Source: Euryarchaeota archaeon Ods04 (GTDB lineage Archaea > Halobacteriota > Halobacteria > Halobacteriales > Halorutilaceae). Taken from it: a stretch of 7,166 nt of DNA. The first letter of the stretch is position 1. Each line of letters begins with the position of its first letter. The position numbers were made by a program, and so were the translations under genes. Positions 1 to 6,171 of the stretch are shown here, piece after piece. Under the pieces are notes generated by a model. The model was not told the origin of the DNA, did not search any database, and saw nothing but the letters and a program-made list of their open reading frames with translations. The stretch spans positions 1 to 7,166 of the forward strand of contig JAQZDD010000048.1 of assembly GCA_028751055.1 (NCBI GenBank), in the 5' to 3' direction.

Positions 1-68
1 ACGACGAACGACATAGGAATCGCCGCGGCTACGACGAGCATCGCCGCGACGGGTATCCAGTCACTCAT
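1..68 (-). CDS. N-terminal fragment of a membrane protein, possibly NADH-quinone oxidoreductase subunit A (partial, runs off left edge)
   Basis: Reading leftwards from an ATG at 68-66, 22 codons are open to the window edge. They begin MSDWIP and continue as a hydrophobic stretch with an Ile-Pro near residues 17-18, so this is the start of a transmembrane helix. From memory of the family, haloarchaeal NuoA proteins begin with a short Met-x-x-Trp-Ile start, a hydrophobic helix and an Ile-Pro at about this position, which is why NuoA is suggested. Twenty-two residues cannot prove it; another small membrane protein is possible. The gene lies 78 bp beyond the stop of the TauE-like gene on the same strand. 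A candidate TATA-like box sits about 41 bp upstream, so it probably has its own promoter. A weak AAGG lies just before the ATG. Confidence 0.4.
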   Translation of the reverse strand, partial: MSDWIPVAAMLVVAAAIPMSFV

Positions 69-108
69 CCTTGGCGCACCTAATCATGGATAGTTACGGT
101 GTGCAAGA

Positions 109-114
109 CTTAAA
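109..114 (-). promoter_or_regulatory. candidate TATA box for the left-edge gene
   Basis: On the minus strand this reads TTTAAG, an acceptable archaeal TATA-like box. It lies about 41 bp upstream of the ATG at 68, which would place transcription start near 85 and leave a leader of roughly 17 nt. It is in the short gap between the TauE-like stop (147) and the next gene, where a promoter would be expected. Only sequence resemblance supports it. Confidence 0.3.
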
Positions 115-146
115 CGTTGTTCATACCTGTGAATTTCGGTTCAGTC

Positions 147-950
147 TCAGACGAATCCCGCGCCGTCGAGAACGAGACGGACGCCGATGACAGACAGGAG
201 CACGAGAACGCCCAGATGGAGCACCCTCTCGGTGAGCCTACGGCGTGCGAACGCACCGACTCCGACGCCGACAAGACCGGGTGCGGCGGCGACGACCGAG
301 ACGGCTAAGAGTTCGTCGGTGCCGTACAGACCGAGTTCCCACGCGAGAACGAGACGGAGTCCTGCTATTCCGACGACGATTAACGCGAGGACGCCGACGA
401 AGGTAGAGCGGTCTAAGTCGAGACTGTCGAGGTAGGCGACGACCTGCACGGCGATGTTGGTCGCGCCGTAGACGACGCCCGAGACGAAGCCGATTACGGC
501 TCCGACGGGCTTACCCGACGCGGCACCCGCGAAGCGCGGGTTCGACAGAACGGGGACTGCAGGGACGAGGGAGACATCGACGGCTTTCTGTCTCGAAAAG
601 ACGTAACCGAGGGTGACCACGCCGATTCCGAAAGTGAGCGCGGCGACGGGCAGGACACCGAGCGCGTAGATGCCTAACGCGGTTCCGACGACCGCCGCGG
701 CGAGGAAGAGCCAGAAACGCGCGAGACAGGGACGGACGCCCGACCTCCCGAGTTCGCCGACGAGCGAAACGTTTGCGGCTATCATCGGCACTATCATGAT
801 GAGACTCGCCGAAACAGGGTCGATGAGAACGGCGAGCGCGGCGGTTCCGGTCACGTCGTAGCCGAAGCCCGCCGCGCCCTTGACGACTCCGCCGACGCAG
901 ACGACGGCGAATATGAGGATGAGCGTCGTCGTCTCGAAGCCCGCGAGCAT
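147..950 (-). CDS. TauE/SafE family membrane permease (putative sulfite/organosulfonate or anion exporter)
   Basis: This is a 267-residue polytopic membrane protein with about eight hydrophobic segments (roughly residues 8-27, 36-58, 79-98, 103-119, 147-170, 183-205, 213-233 and 246-264). The two-part arrangement is typical of TauE/SafE proteins: a glycine-rich GVVKGAAGFG motif in the first helix (20-29) and a related GFVSGVVYGATN motif at the start of the second half (154-165). Length fits the family (about 250-270). Family members move sulfite, sulfoacetate or related anions across the cytoplasmic membrane; the substrate here cannot be read from sequence. The frame stays open upstream to 1085, but the ATG at 950 was chosen because it puts the membrane helix at the N-terminus and avoids a long overlap with trmI, which ends at 1001. 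The 50-bp gap on the same strand suggests co-transcription with trmI. Confidence 0.85.
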   Translation of the reverse strand: MLAGFETTTLILIFAVVCVGGVVKGAAGFGYDVTGTAALAVLIDPVSASLIMIVPMIAANVSLVGELGRSGVRPCLARFWLFLAAAVVGTALGIYALGVLPVAALTFGIGVVTLGYVFSRQKAVDVSLVPAVPVLSNPRFAGAASGKPVGAVIGFVSGVVYGATNIAVQVVAYLDSLDLDRSTFVGVLALIVVGIAGLRLVLAWELGLYGTDELLAVSVVAAAPGLVGVGVGAFARRRLTERVLHLGVLVLLSVIGVRLVLDGAGFV

Positions 951-1000
951 GAGGTTGGAGATGACGGTACGGCTGTTGAATCTTTCGGGAAACTGCCGGA

Positions 1001-1732
1001 CTATACGCGCACCAGTCTGCCGAGCGTCAGAAACGCCGTGTGCGGCACCGTCTGCGGTTCGGGACGCGCAGGGAAGACGCGCCATTCGCGCCGTGATATC
1101 TCAACCGTCTCGACGTGGCGCAGACCGTTTTCGTCGAACATCTCTACGCAGTCGCGTACCTGTTCGAAGACGGGGCAGTAACAGACGACGTAGCCACCGG
1201 GACGCGTCGCATCGACCGCGTGTGAGAGTGCTTCCTCGGGATGCATCATGTCTAAGACGACGAGGTCACAGTCGTCCTCCTCGTTGAATCCTTCTTGCTT
1301 CACGTCTCTGAGTTCGAGCGTCACGTTGTCCGCGCCGACTTCCTCAACGTTCTCGCGTGCCGCTTCTAAGTGGTCTTCACGTACCTCGTAACTGCGCACT
1401 TCGCCGGCGACGCGTGCGAGTGTCAAGGTGAGAAAGCCGGAGCCTGTACCCGCCTCGGCGACCGTCGAGTCCTTACCGACGCCCGTCCGCGCGACGATAT
1501 AGCCTGCGTCCTTGTGCGAGATGGTCTGTGTACGTTGCTCAAGACCGCGTTCGAAAAGGTCGTTGAGGTCGGGCTTCACGACGGTGAACTCCTCGCCTAT
1601 GTGTGTCTCGACCTTCTCGCCGTATGGCGCGTCGAGTTTCTCGGCGTCAAGCACCCCTTCCTGCAGTTCGACACGCTCGCCTCTCCTGCGTAGGTAAGTG
1701 TTCTCTTCGCCAACGAGCAGGACGTGTTCCAT
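1001..1732 (-). CDS. trmI: tRNA (adenine-N1)-methyltransferase TrmI
   Basis: This 243-residue cytoplasmic enzyme transfers a methyl group from S-adenosylmethionine to N1 of adenine in the T-loop of tRNA. Archaeal TrmI is known to act on A57 and A58, bacterial TrmI on A58. Visible signatures are a small N-terminal beta domain (1-60), the RTQTISHKDAGYIV segment that leads into the Rossmann fold (67-80), SAM motif I EAGTGSGFLT (93-102), and LDMMHPEEAL (160-169), which matches the LDLMEPWKVL motif of characterised TrmI and contains the expected catalytic Asp at 161. The C-terminus has the family's REW...HTAFLTL pattern (215-237). The usual Trp after the motif Pro is Glu here. Upstream in-frame ATGs (to 1912) add only Arg-rich sequence that overlaps the divergent gene, so the ATG at 1732 was chosen. 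It is divergent from the ANL-like gene across 92 bp. Confidence 0.9.
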   Translation of the reverse strand: MEHVLLVGEENTYLRRRGERVELQEGVLDAEKLDAPYGEKVETHIGEEFTVVKPDLNDLFERGLEQRTQTISHKDAGYIVARTGVGKDSTVAEAGTGSGFLTLTLARVAGEVRSYEVREDHLEAARENVEEVGADNVTLELRDVKQEGFNEEDDCDLVVLDMMHPEEALSHAVDATRPGGYVVCYCPVFEQVRDCVEMFDENGLRHVETVEISRREWRVFPARPEPQTVPHTAFLTLGRLVRV

Positions 1733-1824
1733 GCCCGAACGTCGCTGTCGTGTCGCAAATGGCTGACGGTTGCGTCCGGCTTTACGTTCGACGTTCTTTT
1801 GGCGCGCCTCCACGTACCGTAAGC
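1733..1824. promoter_or_regulatory. divergent intergenic region between trmI and the ANL-like gene
   Basis: Ninety-two bases separate two divergent start codons, so both promoters should lie here. For the plus-strand gene a T-rich stretch (TTCTTTT, 1794-1800) sits about 25-30 bp before the ATG at 1825. With no Shine-Dalgarno present, this fits a leaderless haloarchaeal transcript. For trmI no convincing TATA box or ribosome binding site stands out. Only position and base composition support the assignment. Confidence 0.3.
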
Positions 1825-2457
1825 ATGGAAGAGACGGTCGGCGGACTCCTACAACGCGCACCCGGCGACGGCGTGGCTCTCGCTGTCGAGACGGACTGGG
1901 AGACAAGGGCAAAAGAGTACAAGGAGGAGACGTTCTACACGACGTGCCACAAGACGGCGAACCTTCTTAACCATCTTGGCGTGCGTGAAGGTGGAAGCGT
2001 CGTCGTCTCGTCGGCACCCGAACCCGAGAACGTCTTCGGATTTCTCGGCGCGTGCCTCGTCGGCGCGGCGACGCGTTTTTTCGATAGAGGTTCTGTCGAC
2101 GCCGACGCACTCGTCTGTTCGGGCGAACGTCTCGAAGCCTACGACGTTCCCGCTTCGTGCTCCGTCTTGGCACACGGCGAGGCGTCCGTACCGACGGACA
2201 CAACGAGCTTCGAACGCGAAATCTGGGGCGAGAACCCCGTCTTCCCGCCCGACCTCGTCGCTGGCGGTGACACCGTCGTTCTCGCGGAGAGCGGACGCAG
2301 TTCCGCCGAGGTCGTCGAGGACGCACGCGAGACGGTCAGTGAGCGCGACCTCTGGAACGGCGACGAGGTACACGTCGAAAGGCTCAACGAGGAGGGTGCG
2401 GTCGATGTAGTAGCGGCACTCATAGCGCGTGCGACGGTCGTTCTCCCACCTCGTTAG
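1825..2457 (+). CDS. truncated, probably non-catalytic ANL-superfamily (AMP-binding) acyl-CoA synthetase-like protein
   Basis: This 210-residue protein aligns by eye with the N-terminal subdomain of AMP-forming acyl-CoA synthetases. A family-like segment, NLLNHLGVREGGSV (48-61), is followed by an E-N-x-F-G-F-L-G-A-C-L-V-G-A stretch (72-85), the usual nucleotide-domain helix. Near residues 150-170, GGDTVVLAESGRSSAEVV occupies the place of the ATP P-loop, but the consensus SGTTGxPKG is reduced to ESGRSSAEV, with no Thr-rich loop and no Lys. The end, ALIARATVVLPPR, matches the 'LLAGATVVLLPR' region of full enzymes; everything beyond (motifs A4-A10, the C-terminal lid with its Lys) is absent. Catalysis is therefore unlikely; a regulatory or structural role is inference. 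The ATG at 1825 was chosen over one at 1603 because the extension is Arg-rich and covers the trmI start. The stop overlaps the convergent lipoprotein stop by 4 bp. Confidence 0.65.
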   Translation: MEETVGGLLQRAPGDGVALAVETDWETRAKEYKEETFYTTCHKTANLLNHLGVREGGSVVVSSAPEPENVFGFLGACLVGAATRFFDRGSVDADALVCSGERLEAYDVPASCSVLAHGEASVPTDTTSFEREIWGENPVFPPDLVAGGDTVVLAESGRSSAEVVEDARETVSERDLWNGDEVHVERLNEEGAVDVVAALIARATVVLPPR

Positions 2458-2843
2458 GCTTGTTCGACGGAGACACGGTAGACAGTCCCGTCGTCGGCGC
2501 GCAGATACCAGACCATCTCACCGTCTTCATCGTGTGACTCGACGCGTTCGAGAGCCTCCCTGACGCGCCAGTGCTGTTCAGGCGACAGCGCGACCGTCGT
2601 TTCGCCGTCTTCCGCCGCCTCTTCGAGTGCGCGGTGTACGGGTTCCGCCTCCTCGATACGTCCGTCGCTTCCCTCGACCACCGGCGCGTCTTCAGGCGGT
2701 TCCGTTTCCGTGACTACGAGCCTTCCGGGTTCGTGTCCTCCTTCTTCGCCCCCGCCGACACAGCCCGAGAAACCCGCCGCGGCTGAGACGGCGAGAGCGA
2801 CGAAACACCGCCTCCGTAAGCCGTTTCCGTCCGCGTCTTCCAT
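2454..2843 (-). CDS. small Tat-dependent lipoprotein of unknown function
   Basis: This 129-residue protein has a haloarchaeal export signal: a short charged N-terminus, three arginines (10-12), a hydrophobic run (14-25) and a lipobox-like Phe-Ser-Gly-Cys with Cys at 28. The twin arginine suggests Tat export followed by lipid attachment at Cys28 and anchoring outside the cytoplasmic membrane. Phe at -3 of the lipobox is less usual than Leu. After the Cys comes a Gly/Glu-rich tether (29-40), then an acidic domain of about 90 residues. Its C-terminal part (ALSPEQHWRVREALERVESH, then MVWYLRADDGTVYRVSVEQA) looks like a helix followed by two beta strands. I do not recognise the domain. The stop overlaps that of the convergent ANL-like gene by 4 bp. 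A TATA-like element lies about 30 bp upstream. Confidence 0.75.
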   Translation of the reverse strand: MEDADGNGLRRRCFVALAVSAAAGFSGCVGGGEEGGHEPGRLVVTETEPPEDAPVVEGSDGRIEEAEPVHRALEEAAEDGETTVALSPEQHWRVREALERVESHDEDGEMVWYLRADDGTVYRVSVEQA

Positions 2844-2871
2844 GGTTGGAGTTCGTTACACGGGAGAAAGA

Positions 2872-2877
2872 GTATAC
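2872..2877 (-). promoter_or_regulatory. candidate TATA box of the lipoprotein gene, inside a 10-bp palindrome
   Basis: The sequence GTATAC lies about 30 bp upstream of the lipoprotein ATG at 2843, the spacing expected for an archaeal promoter with a very short leader. It overlaps the perfect palindrome ATACCGGTAT at 2874-2883, which could be an operator. No Shine-Dalgarno is seen before the ATG, consistent with a near-leaderless mRNA. Function is inferred from position only. Confidence 0.35.
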
Positions 2878-2940
2878 CGGTATTACGAGCCTCGTGGGCA
2901 GGAAACAGCTCAGAAGAACACGCCCAGAGGTGGAAAGAAA

Positions 2941-2950
2941 AGAGTAAGAG
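2941..2950 (+). promoter_or_regulatory. weak candidate promoter for the two-gene operon
   Basis: A purine-rich tract that could serve as a BRE (GGAAAGAAAA, 2932-2941) is followed by AGAGTAAGAG, the most TATA-like stretch at a suitable distance (about 30-40 bp) before the ATG at 2981. No ribosome binding site precedes that ATG, so a short-leader transcript is likely. A separate ATG at 2973 opens only a five-codon frame that overlaps the real start. Evidence is weak. Confidence 0.22.
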
Positions 2951-2980
2951 TGAACACCGCGCGGACGAACGTATGACCGA

Positions 2981-3265
2981 ATGGAGATAGCTTCGAACGA
3001 GACTCTGCGACGCGCGCTTCTTCTCGTGGGTGCGGTTCTGCTCTTCTTTTCAGTAGTCCTTACGGAGCCGCAGACAGCCGCAGACATGGCTGTCGTCACC
3101 GTGGGTGCCGTCATGGTAATCGTCGGCCTGTATCTGTCGCACAGAGCCGAAGGAAAGGCGGTCAAGAAGGCGGAGAGGGAGAAGGCTGCTCTGGAAGCGG
3201 AGCCGGATGTCGCACCCGAGGACGCCGAGCTACCAAGGAGGAACCCTTTCGATGGAGAGGCATGA
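2981..3265 (+). CDS. small membrane protein with two transmembrane helices and a charged tail, unknown function
   Basis: This 94-residue protein has two hydrophobic segments (about 11-28 and 37-56) joined by a short loop with Glu-Pro-Gln. A highly charged C-terminal tail follows (57-94), starting with HRAEGKAVKKAEREKAALEAE, which would form a short amphipathic or coiled-coil helix. The positive charges after the second helix (His, Arg, Lys) suggest that the tail, and probably both ends, face the cytoplasm. The gene is first in an operon: its last 14 bp overlap the next gene, and that gene's Shine-Dalgarno lies inside it, so translation is probably coupled. Four of its six Arg codons are AGA or AGG. 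I do not recognise the family. A partner or membrane anchor role for the downstream acidic protein is inference from the overlap. Confidence 0.7.
   Translation: MEIASNETLRRALLLVGAVLLFFSVVLTEPQTAADMAVVTVGAVMVIVGLYLSHRAEGKAVKKAEREKAALEAEPDVAPEDAELPRRNPFDGEA
3236..3241 (+). promoter_or_regulatory. strong Shine-Dalgarno site that sets the start of the acidic protein
   Basis: A perfect AGGAGG lies 10 bases before the ATG at 3252, inside the end of the upstream membrane-protein gene. It favours 3252 over the in-frame ATG at 3207. It also indicates that this second gene is read from a longer mRNA, because leaderless first genes in haloarchaea usually lack such a site. Confidence 0.7.
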
Positions 3266-4175
3266 CGCCAAGGGCTTCGTCGAGGACTTCAACAGGACGT
3301 ACGAGGAGACAACGGAACTACGACGTATCTTAGGACACAGGTTCTACGGACAGCCGGTTGGAGCAGAGGGGGAAGGCGAACTGGAAGACGTCGATGGAGA
3401 CGACGGTGAAGAAGAAAACGACGACGCAGGGAACAGAGACGACAGAAAGGACACCGAGCAGGAGCGCGCGCAGGGGTACGACGACGAAGACCTGCGTTAC
3501 TTTCAGATAGGGCGGCGCACCGCGCTTCCCGTAAGCCTTGTCACCGAGGGACGTTACGCCTACGTCTCGGACGCAGTCGTGGGCGCGCTCTGCGAAGGGG
3601 AGAAGAGCTTTGTCGGCGCGCGTCTTTCGCTCGCCGCCGACGAGGGCGAGATACCGACTGTCAAGGACGAACCCGCGCGCGTCGTTGAAGCCGCTCTGGA
3701 GTACGTAGAGACGCCAGACCACATCCTCCTCCCGCGTACCGACGCCTGTGATGAGGCTGTCGCACGCTGGAAGGAAGATGGACGCCTTCGCAGATTCGGC
3801 GACAGTAGCTACCTGAGAGGCACCGAGGCTGACGGAGGCGACGGCGACGAGAACGGCAACGGTGAGACAAGAGAAACCGACTGCTGGCTCCACCGGTACG
3901 ACGCGACCCACGGCGCGGACGAAGCCTTCGTACTCGAAGACGGTGGTGTGACGGTCGTCCAGAAGAAGGGCAGAGACGCGCTGCCGCCGACGGGGTTCGG
4001 GTACGTCGCCGAGTACGAAGATATGAATGACGACATGCCGCTCACCGTCTACTTCGGCGAGGAGAGAAGAGAAGGCAAAGACGGGTACGACGAGTTCTTC
4101 GATGTCGTCTACCGTGTCATCCTTTCAGAGCCTGTGGTGGAAGACGGCGGCGTCTGCAGGGTACGGTCGGTTTAA
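3252..4175 (+). CDS. acidic protein of unknown function, second gene of an operon
   Basis: This 307-residue protein has no signal peptide or membrane helix, so it is probably cytoplasmic. Three ordered-looking blocks are joined by two acidic low-complexity linkers. The blocks are 1-37 (helical, ending in HRFYGQPVG), about 80-190 (strand-rich, then helices around VVEAALEYVETPDHILLP), and 210-307 (beta-rich, ending in VVYRVILSEPVVEDGGVCRV). The linkers are 38-79 (Glu/Asp/Gly/Asn) and 191-209. I do not recognise the family. The order of helix, 'PDHILLP', 'RRFGDSSYLRG' and a C-terminal strand-rich segment faintly recalls HK97-fold capsid or encapsulin proteins, but this is only a pattern impression. 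It overlaps the membrane-protein gene by 14 bp and uses AGA/AGG for 12 of 28 Arg codons, more than neighbouring genes. Its stop lies 3 bp from the convergent synthetase stop. The start is set by the AGGAGG at 3236. Confidence 0.75.
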   Translation: MERHDAKGFVEDFNRTYEETTELRRILGHRFYGQPVGAEGEGELEDVDGDDGEEENDDAGNRDDRKDTEQERAQGYDDEDLRYFQIGRRTALPVSLVTEGRYAYVSDAVVGALCEGEKSFVGARLSLAADEGEIPTVKDEPARVVEAALEYVETPDHILLPRTDACDEAVARWKEDGRLRRFGDSSYLRGTEADGGDGDENGNGETRETDCWLHRYDATHGADEAFVLEDGGVTVVQKKGRDALPPTGFGYVAEYEDMNDDMPLTVYFGEERREGKDGYDEFFDVVYRVILSEPVVEDGGVCRVRSV

Positions 4176-4178
4176 AGC

Positions 4179-6143
4179 TTACTCCGCCTCACGCACCTGT
4201 TCGAGCGCGTCGGGGTTCTCCATCGAAGAGAGGTCGCCGGGGTCGTCGCCTTGGTGTACCGCCGACACGGCACGCCGGATTATCTTGCCCGACTGGGTGC
4301 GGGGCAGGTCGTCGACGAACAGTATCTCCTTCGGACGGAAAGGCTTGCCGTGCTCCTCGCCGACGAGCGACCGCAGTTGACCACGTAGCTTGTCTCCCGT
4401 ACGTGCGCCTTCCTCGGGTATGACGTAACAGACGACTGCGGTGCCCGTCGTCTCGTCGGGCACGCCGACTGCGACAGCCTGATTCACGTCGTCGTGGTCC
4501 ATCAGGACGCTCTCGATTTCGGCAGGTCCGACCTTGCGTCCCGCGACGTTGAGCGCGTCGTCGGCGCGCCCCATCAGGAACCAGAGACCGTCTTCGTCCA
4601 TGAGTGCCCAGTCGCCGTGGTTCCAGAGGTCGTCCCATTTCGACCAGTACTCCCGCAGGTACCTTTCGTCGCCGCTCCAGAGCGACTTGGTCATGCTGGG
4701 GCACGAGTCGCGCGCGACGAGATAGCCGCGTTCGTGGTCGTCCTTTATTGACTCGCCGTTCTCGTCGACGATGTCGATGTCCATGCCAAGACCCGGACCG
4801 CCGAGCGTCGTGGGCTTCAACGGCTGTATAGGCATAGGCATCAGGAAACAGCCGCAGATTTCGGTGCCGCCGGATATGTTGATTATGGGTGCCTCGCTGC
4901 CGCCGACGTTCTCGTAGAACCAGTTCCAGCTTTCGGGGTCCCACGGTTCGCCCGTCGAACCCAGAAGCCGTAGGGAGGACAGGTCGTGCCCCTCAACCCA
5001 GTCGTCGCCGTGCTTCCGCAGAGCGCGTATCGCGGTCGGCGAGATGCCGAACTGCGTCAACGAGTGGCGGTCTATCATCTCCCAGAAACGGTCGGGTTCG
5101 GGATGGTCGGGCGCGCCCTCGTACATGAAGACCGTGCCGCCGAATGTGTGGTTTCCGATGAGCGTCCACGGACCCATCATCCAGCCTATGTCGCTCACCC
5201 AGAAGAAACGGTCTGACGGCTTCACGTCGAAGCCGAAGTAGAGTTCCTTTGCGCACTGGACGGTGACGCCCGCGTGTGTGTGGACGATGCCTTTAGGCGT
5301 TCCCGTCGTTCCGGACGAGTACAGGAGCATCGACTCGTCCGCCGAATCGAGTTCCTTCGTCTCGTAGTCGTCGTCCTGTGTCTCAACGGCGTCCTCCCAC
5401 CACTCGTCGCGGTCTTCGTTCCACGGTATGTCCGCGCCCAACCGGTCGTAGACGATGGTGTGGTCGACAGAGTCGGTCTCCTCCACCGCCTCGTCCGCAG
5501 TCTCCTTTAACGTGACCTCGCTGCCGCGTCTCAGGAAGCCGTCGCCCGTGAACAGCACCGAACAGCCGGAGTCCTCGATACGTGTCGCGGTTGCCTCGAC
5601 GCCGAAGCCCGAGAAGATGGGGACGGCTACCGCGCCGACCTTGAAACAGCCGTACAGTATCGAGATGACCTCGGGCACCATCGGCATGTAGAGACCGACC
5701 GTGTCGCCCTCCTCGATTCCTCGTTCTTCGAGTGCGTTCGCAACCTTGTTGGTCTGCCTCTGGAGTTCATGGAAAGTTACCTCGCGCACCTCGCCGTCCT
5801 CGCCCTCCCAGATGCACGCGACCTTGTTGCGCCTCTCGTTTTCGGGCGCGGCGTGCCTGTCGACGACGTTATGGGCGATATTGATTTTGCCGCCCGGGTA
5901 CCAGTCGGTGAACTGTGGTCCCTCGCTATCGTCGCGCACCTCGTCGTAATCTTCGTAGAACTCCAAGCCGAGGTAGTCGACGACTTCGTCCCAGAACCAG
6001 TCTACGTCTCCAGTCGTGCGCTCGATGAGTTCGTCGTAGTCTTCTATGCCGTGCTCCTGCATGAACTCGTAGACGTTGGTCGACTCCACGAACTCGTCCG
6101 AGGGTTCGTGAACTATCTCGTCCACGTCTTCTAGGCTCTCCAT
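4179..6143 (-). CDS. AMP-forming acyl-CoA synthetase, Acs-like (substrate probably larger than acetate)
   Basis: This 654-residue cytoplasmic enzyme activates a carboxylic acid with ATP to an acyl-adenylate and transfers the acyl group to CoA. Length and motifs are complete: an N-terminal Acs-type cap (about 1-95), P-loop YSSGTTGTPKG (275-285), DIGWMMGPW (318-326), GSTGEPW (395-401), SGGTE (424-428), the HGDW motif with Asp511, GRADD at the domain hinge (525-529), NVAGRKVGPAEIES (532-545) and PRTQSGK with catalytic Lys620. In true acetyl-CoA synthetases the segment before TE reads WWQ, and its second Trp closes the acetate pocket. Here the triplet is SGG, so a longer or branched acid such as propionate, butyrate or a hydroxy acid is likely. 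An 'acetyl-CoA synthetase' label may therefore be wrong. It lies downstream of the acidic secreted-protein gene on the same strand, but 122 bp and a possible terminator separate them. Confidence 0.92.
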   Translation of the reverse strand: MESLEDVDEIVHEPSDEFVESTNVYEFMQEHGIEDYDELIERTTGDVDWFWDEVVDYLGLEFYEDYDEVRDDSEGPQFTDWYPGGKINIAHNVVDRHAAPENERRNKVACIWEGEDGEVREVTFHELQRQTNKVANALEERGIEEGDTVGLYMPMVPEVISILYGCFKVGAVAVPIFSGFGVEATATRIEDSGCSVLFTGDGFLRRGSEVTLKETADEAVEETDSVDHTIVYDRLGADIPWNEDRDEWWEDAVETQDDDYETKELDSADESMLLYSSGTTGTPKGIVHTHAGVTVQCAKELYFGFDVKPSDRFFWVSDIGWMMGPWTLIGNHTFGGTVFMYEGAPDHPEPDRFWEMIDRHSLTQFGISPTAIRALRKHGDDWVEGHDLSSLRLLGSTGEPWDPESWNWFYENVGGSEAPIINISGGTEICGCFLMPMPIQPLKPTTLGGPGLGMDIDIVDENGESIKDDHERGYLVARDSCPSMTKSLWSGDERYLREYWSKWDDLWNHGDWALMDEDGLWFLMGRADDALNVAGRKVGPAEIESVLMDHDDVNQAVAVGVPDETTGTAVVCYVIPEEGARTGDKLRGQLRSLVGEEHGKPFRPKEILFVDDLPRTQSGKIIRRAVSAVHQGDDPGDLSSMENPDALEQVREAE

Positions 6144-6171
6144 TGTTGTTCTCTGAAAGACTACAGGCGCG

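Noticed and set aside
951..1085. Longer N-terminus of the TauE-like protein starting at 1085
   Set aside because: The extension overlaps trmI by 85 bp and places 45 polar residues before the first membrane helix, unlike the family.
1603..1824. Longer N-terminus of the ANL-like protein starting at 1603
   Set aside because: The extension is Arg-rich, overlaps trmI coding sequence in antisense, and ends where acidic haloarchaeal composition begins at 1825.
1733..1912. Longer N-terminus of TrmI starting at 1912
   Set aside because: The added 60 residues are Arg/Pro-rich and cover the divergent gene; TrmI of normal length starts at 1732.
3330..3911. 193-residue open frame on the minus strand, hydrophobic at its C-terminal end
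   Set aside because: It lies wholly antisense to the acidic-protein gene, which has a strong Shine-Dalgarno and haloarchaeal acidic composition. This frame has no start signal and its hydrophobic runs come from the complement of Asp/Glu codons (GTC/TTC).
4889..5128. Arg-rich frames on both strands inside the synthetase gene
   Set aside because: Composition is typical of out-of-frame reading of GC-rich haloarchaeal DNA; the synthetase reading frame is intact with all motifs.
5769..6134. 121-residue plus-strand frame rich in Val, Phe and Leu
   Set aside because: It is antisense to the N-terminal region of the acyl-CoA synthetase; Val/Phe/Leu runs are the mirror of its Asp/Glu/Lys codons.
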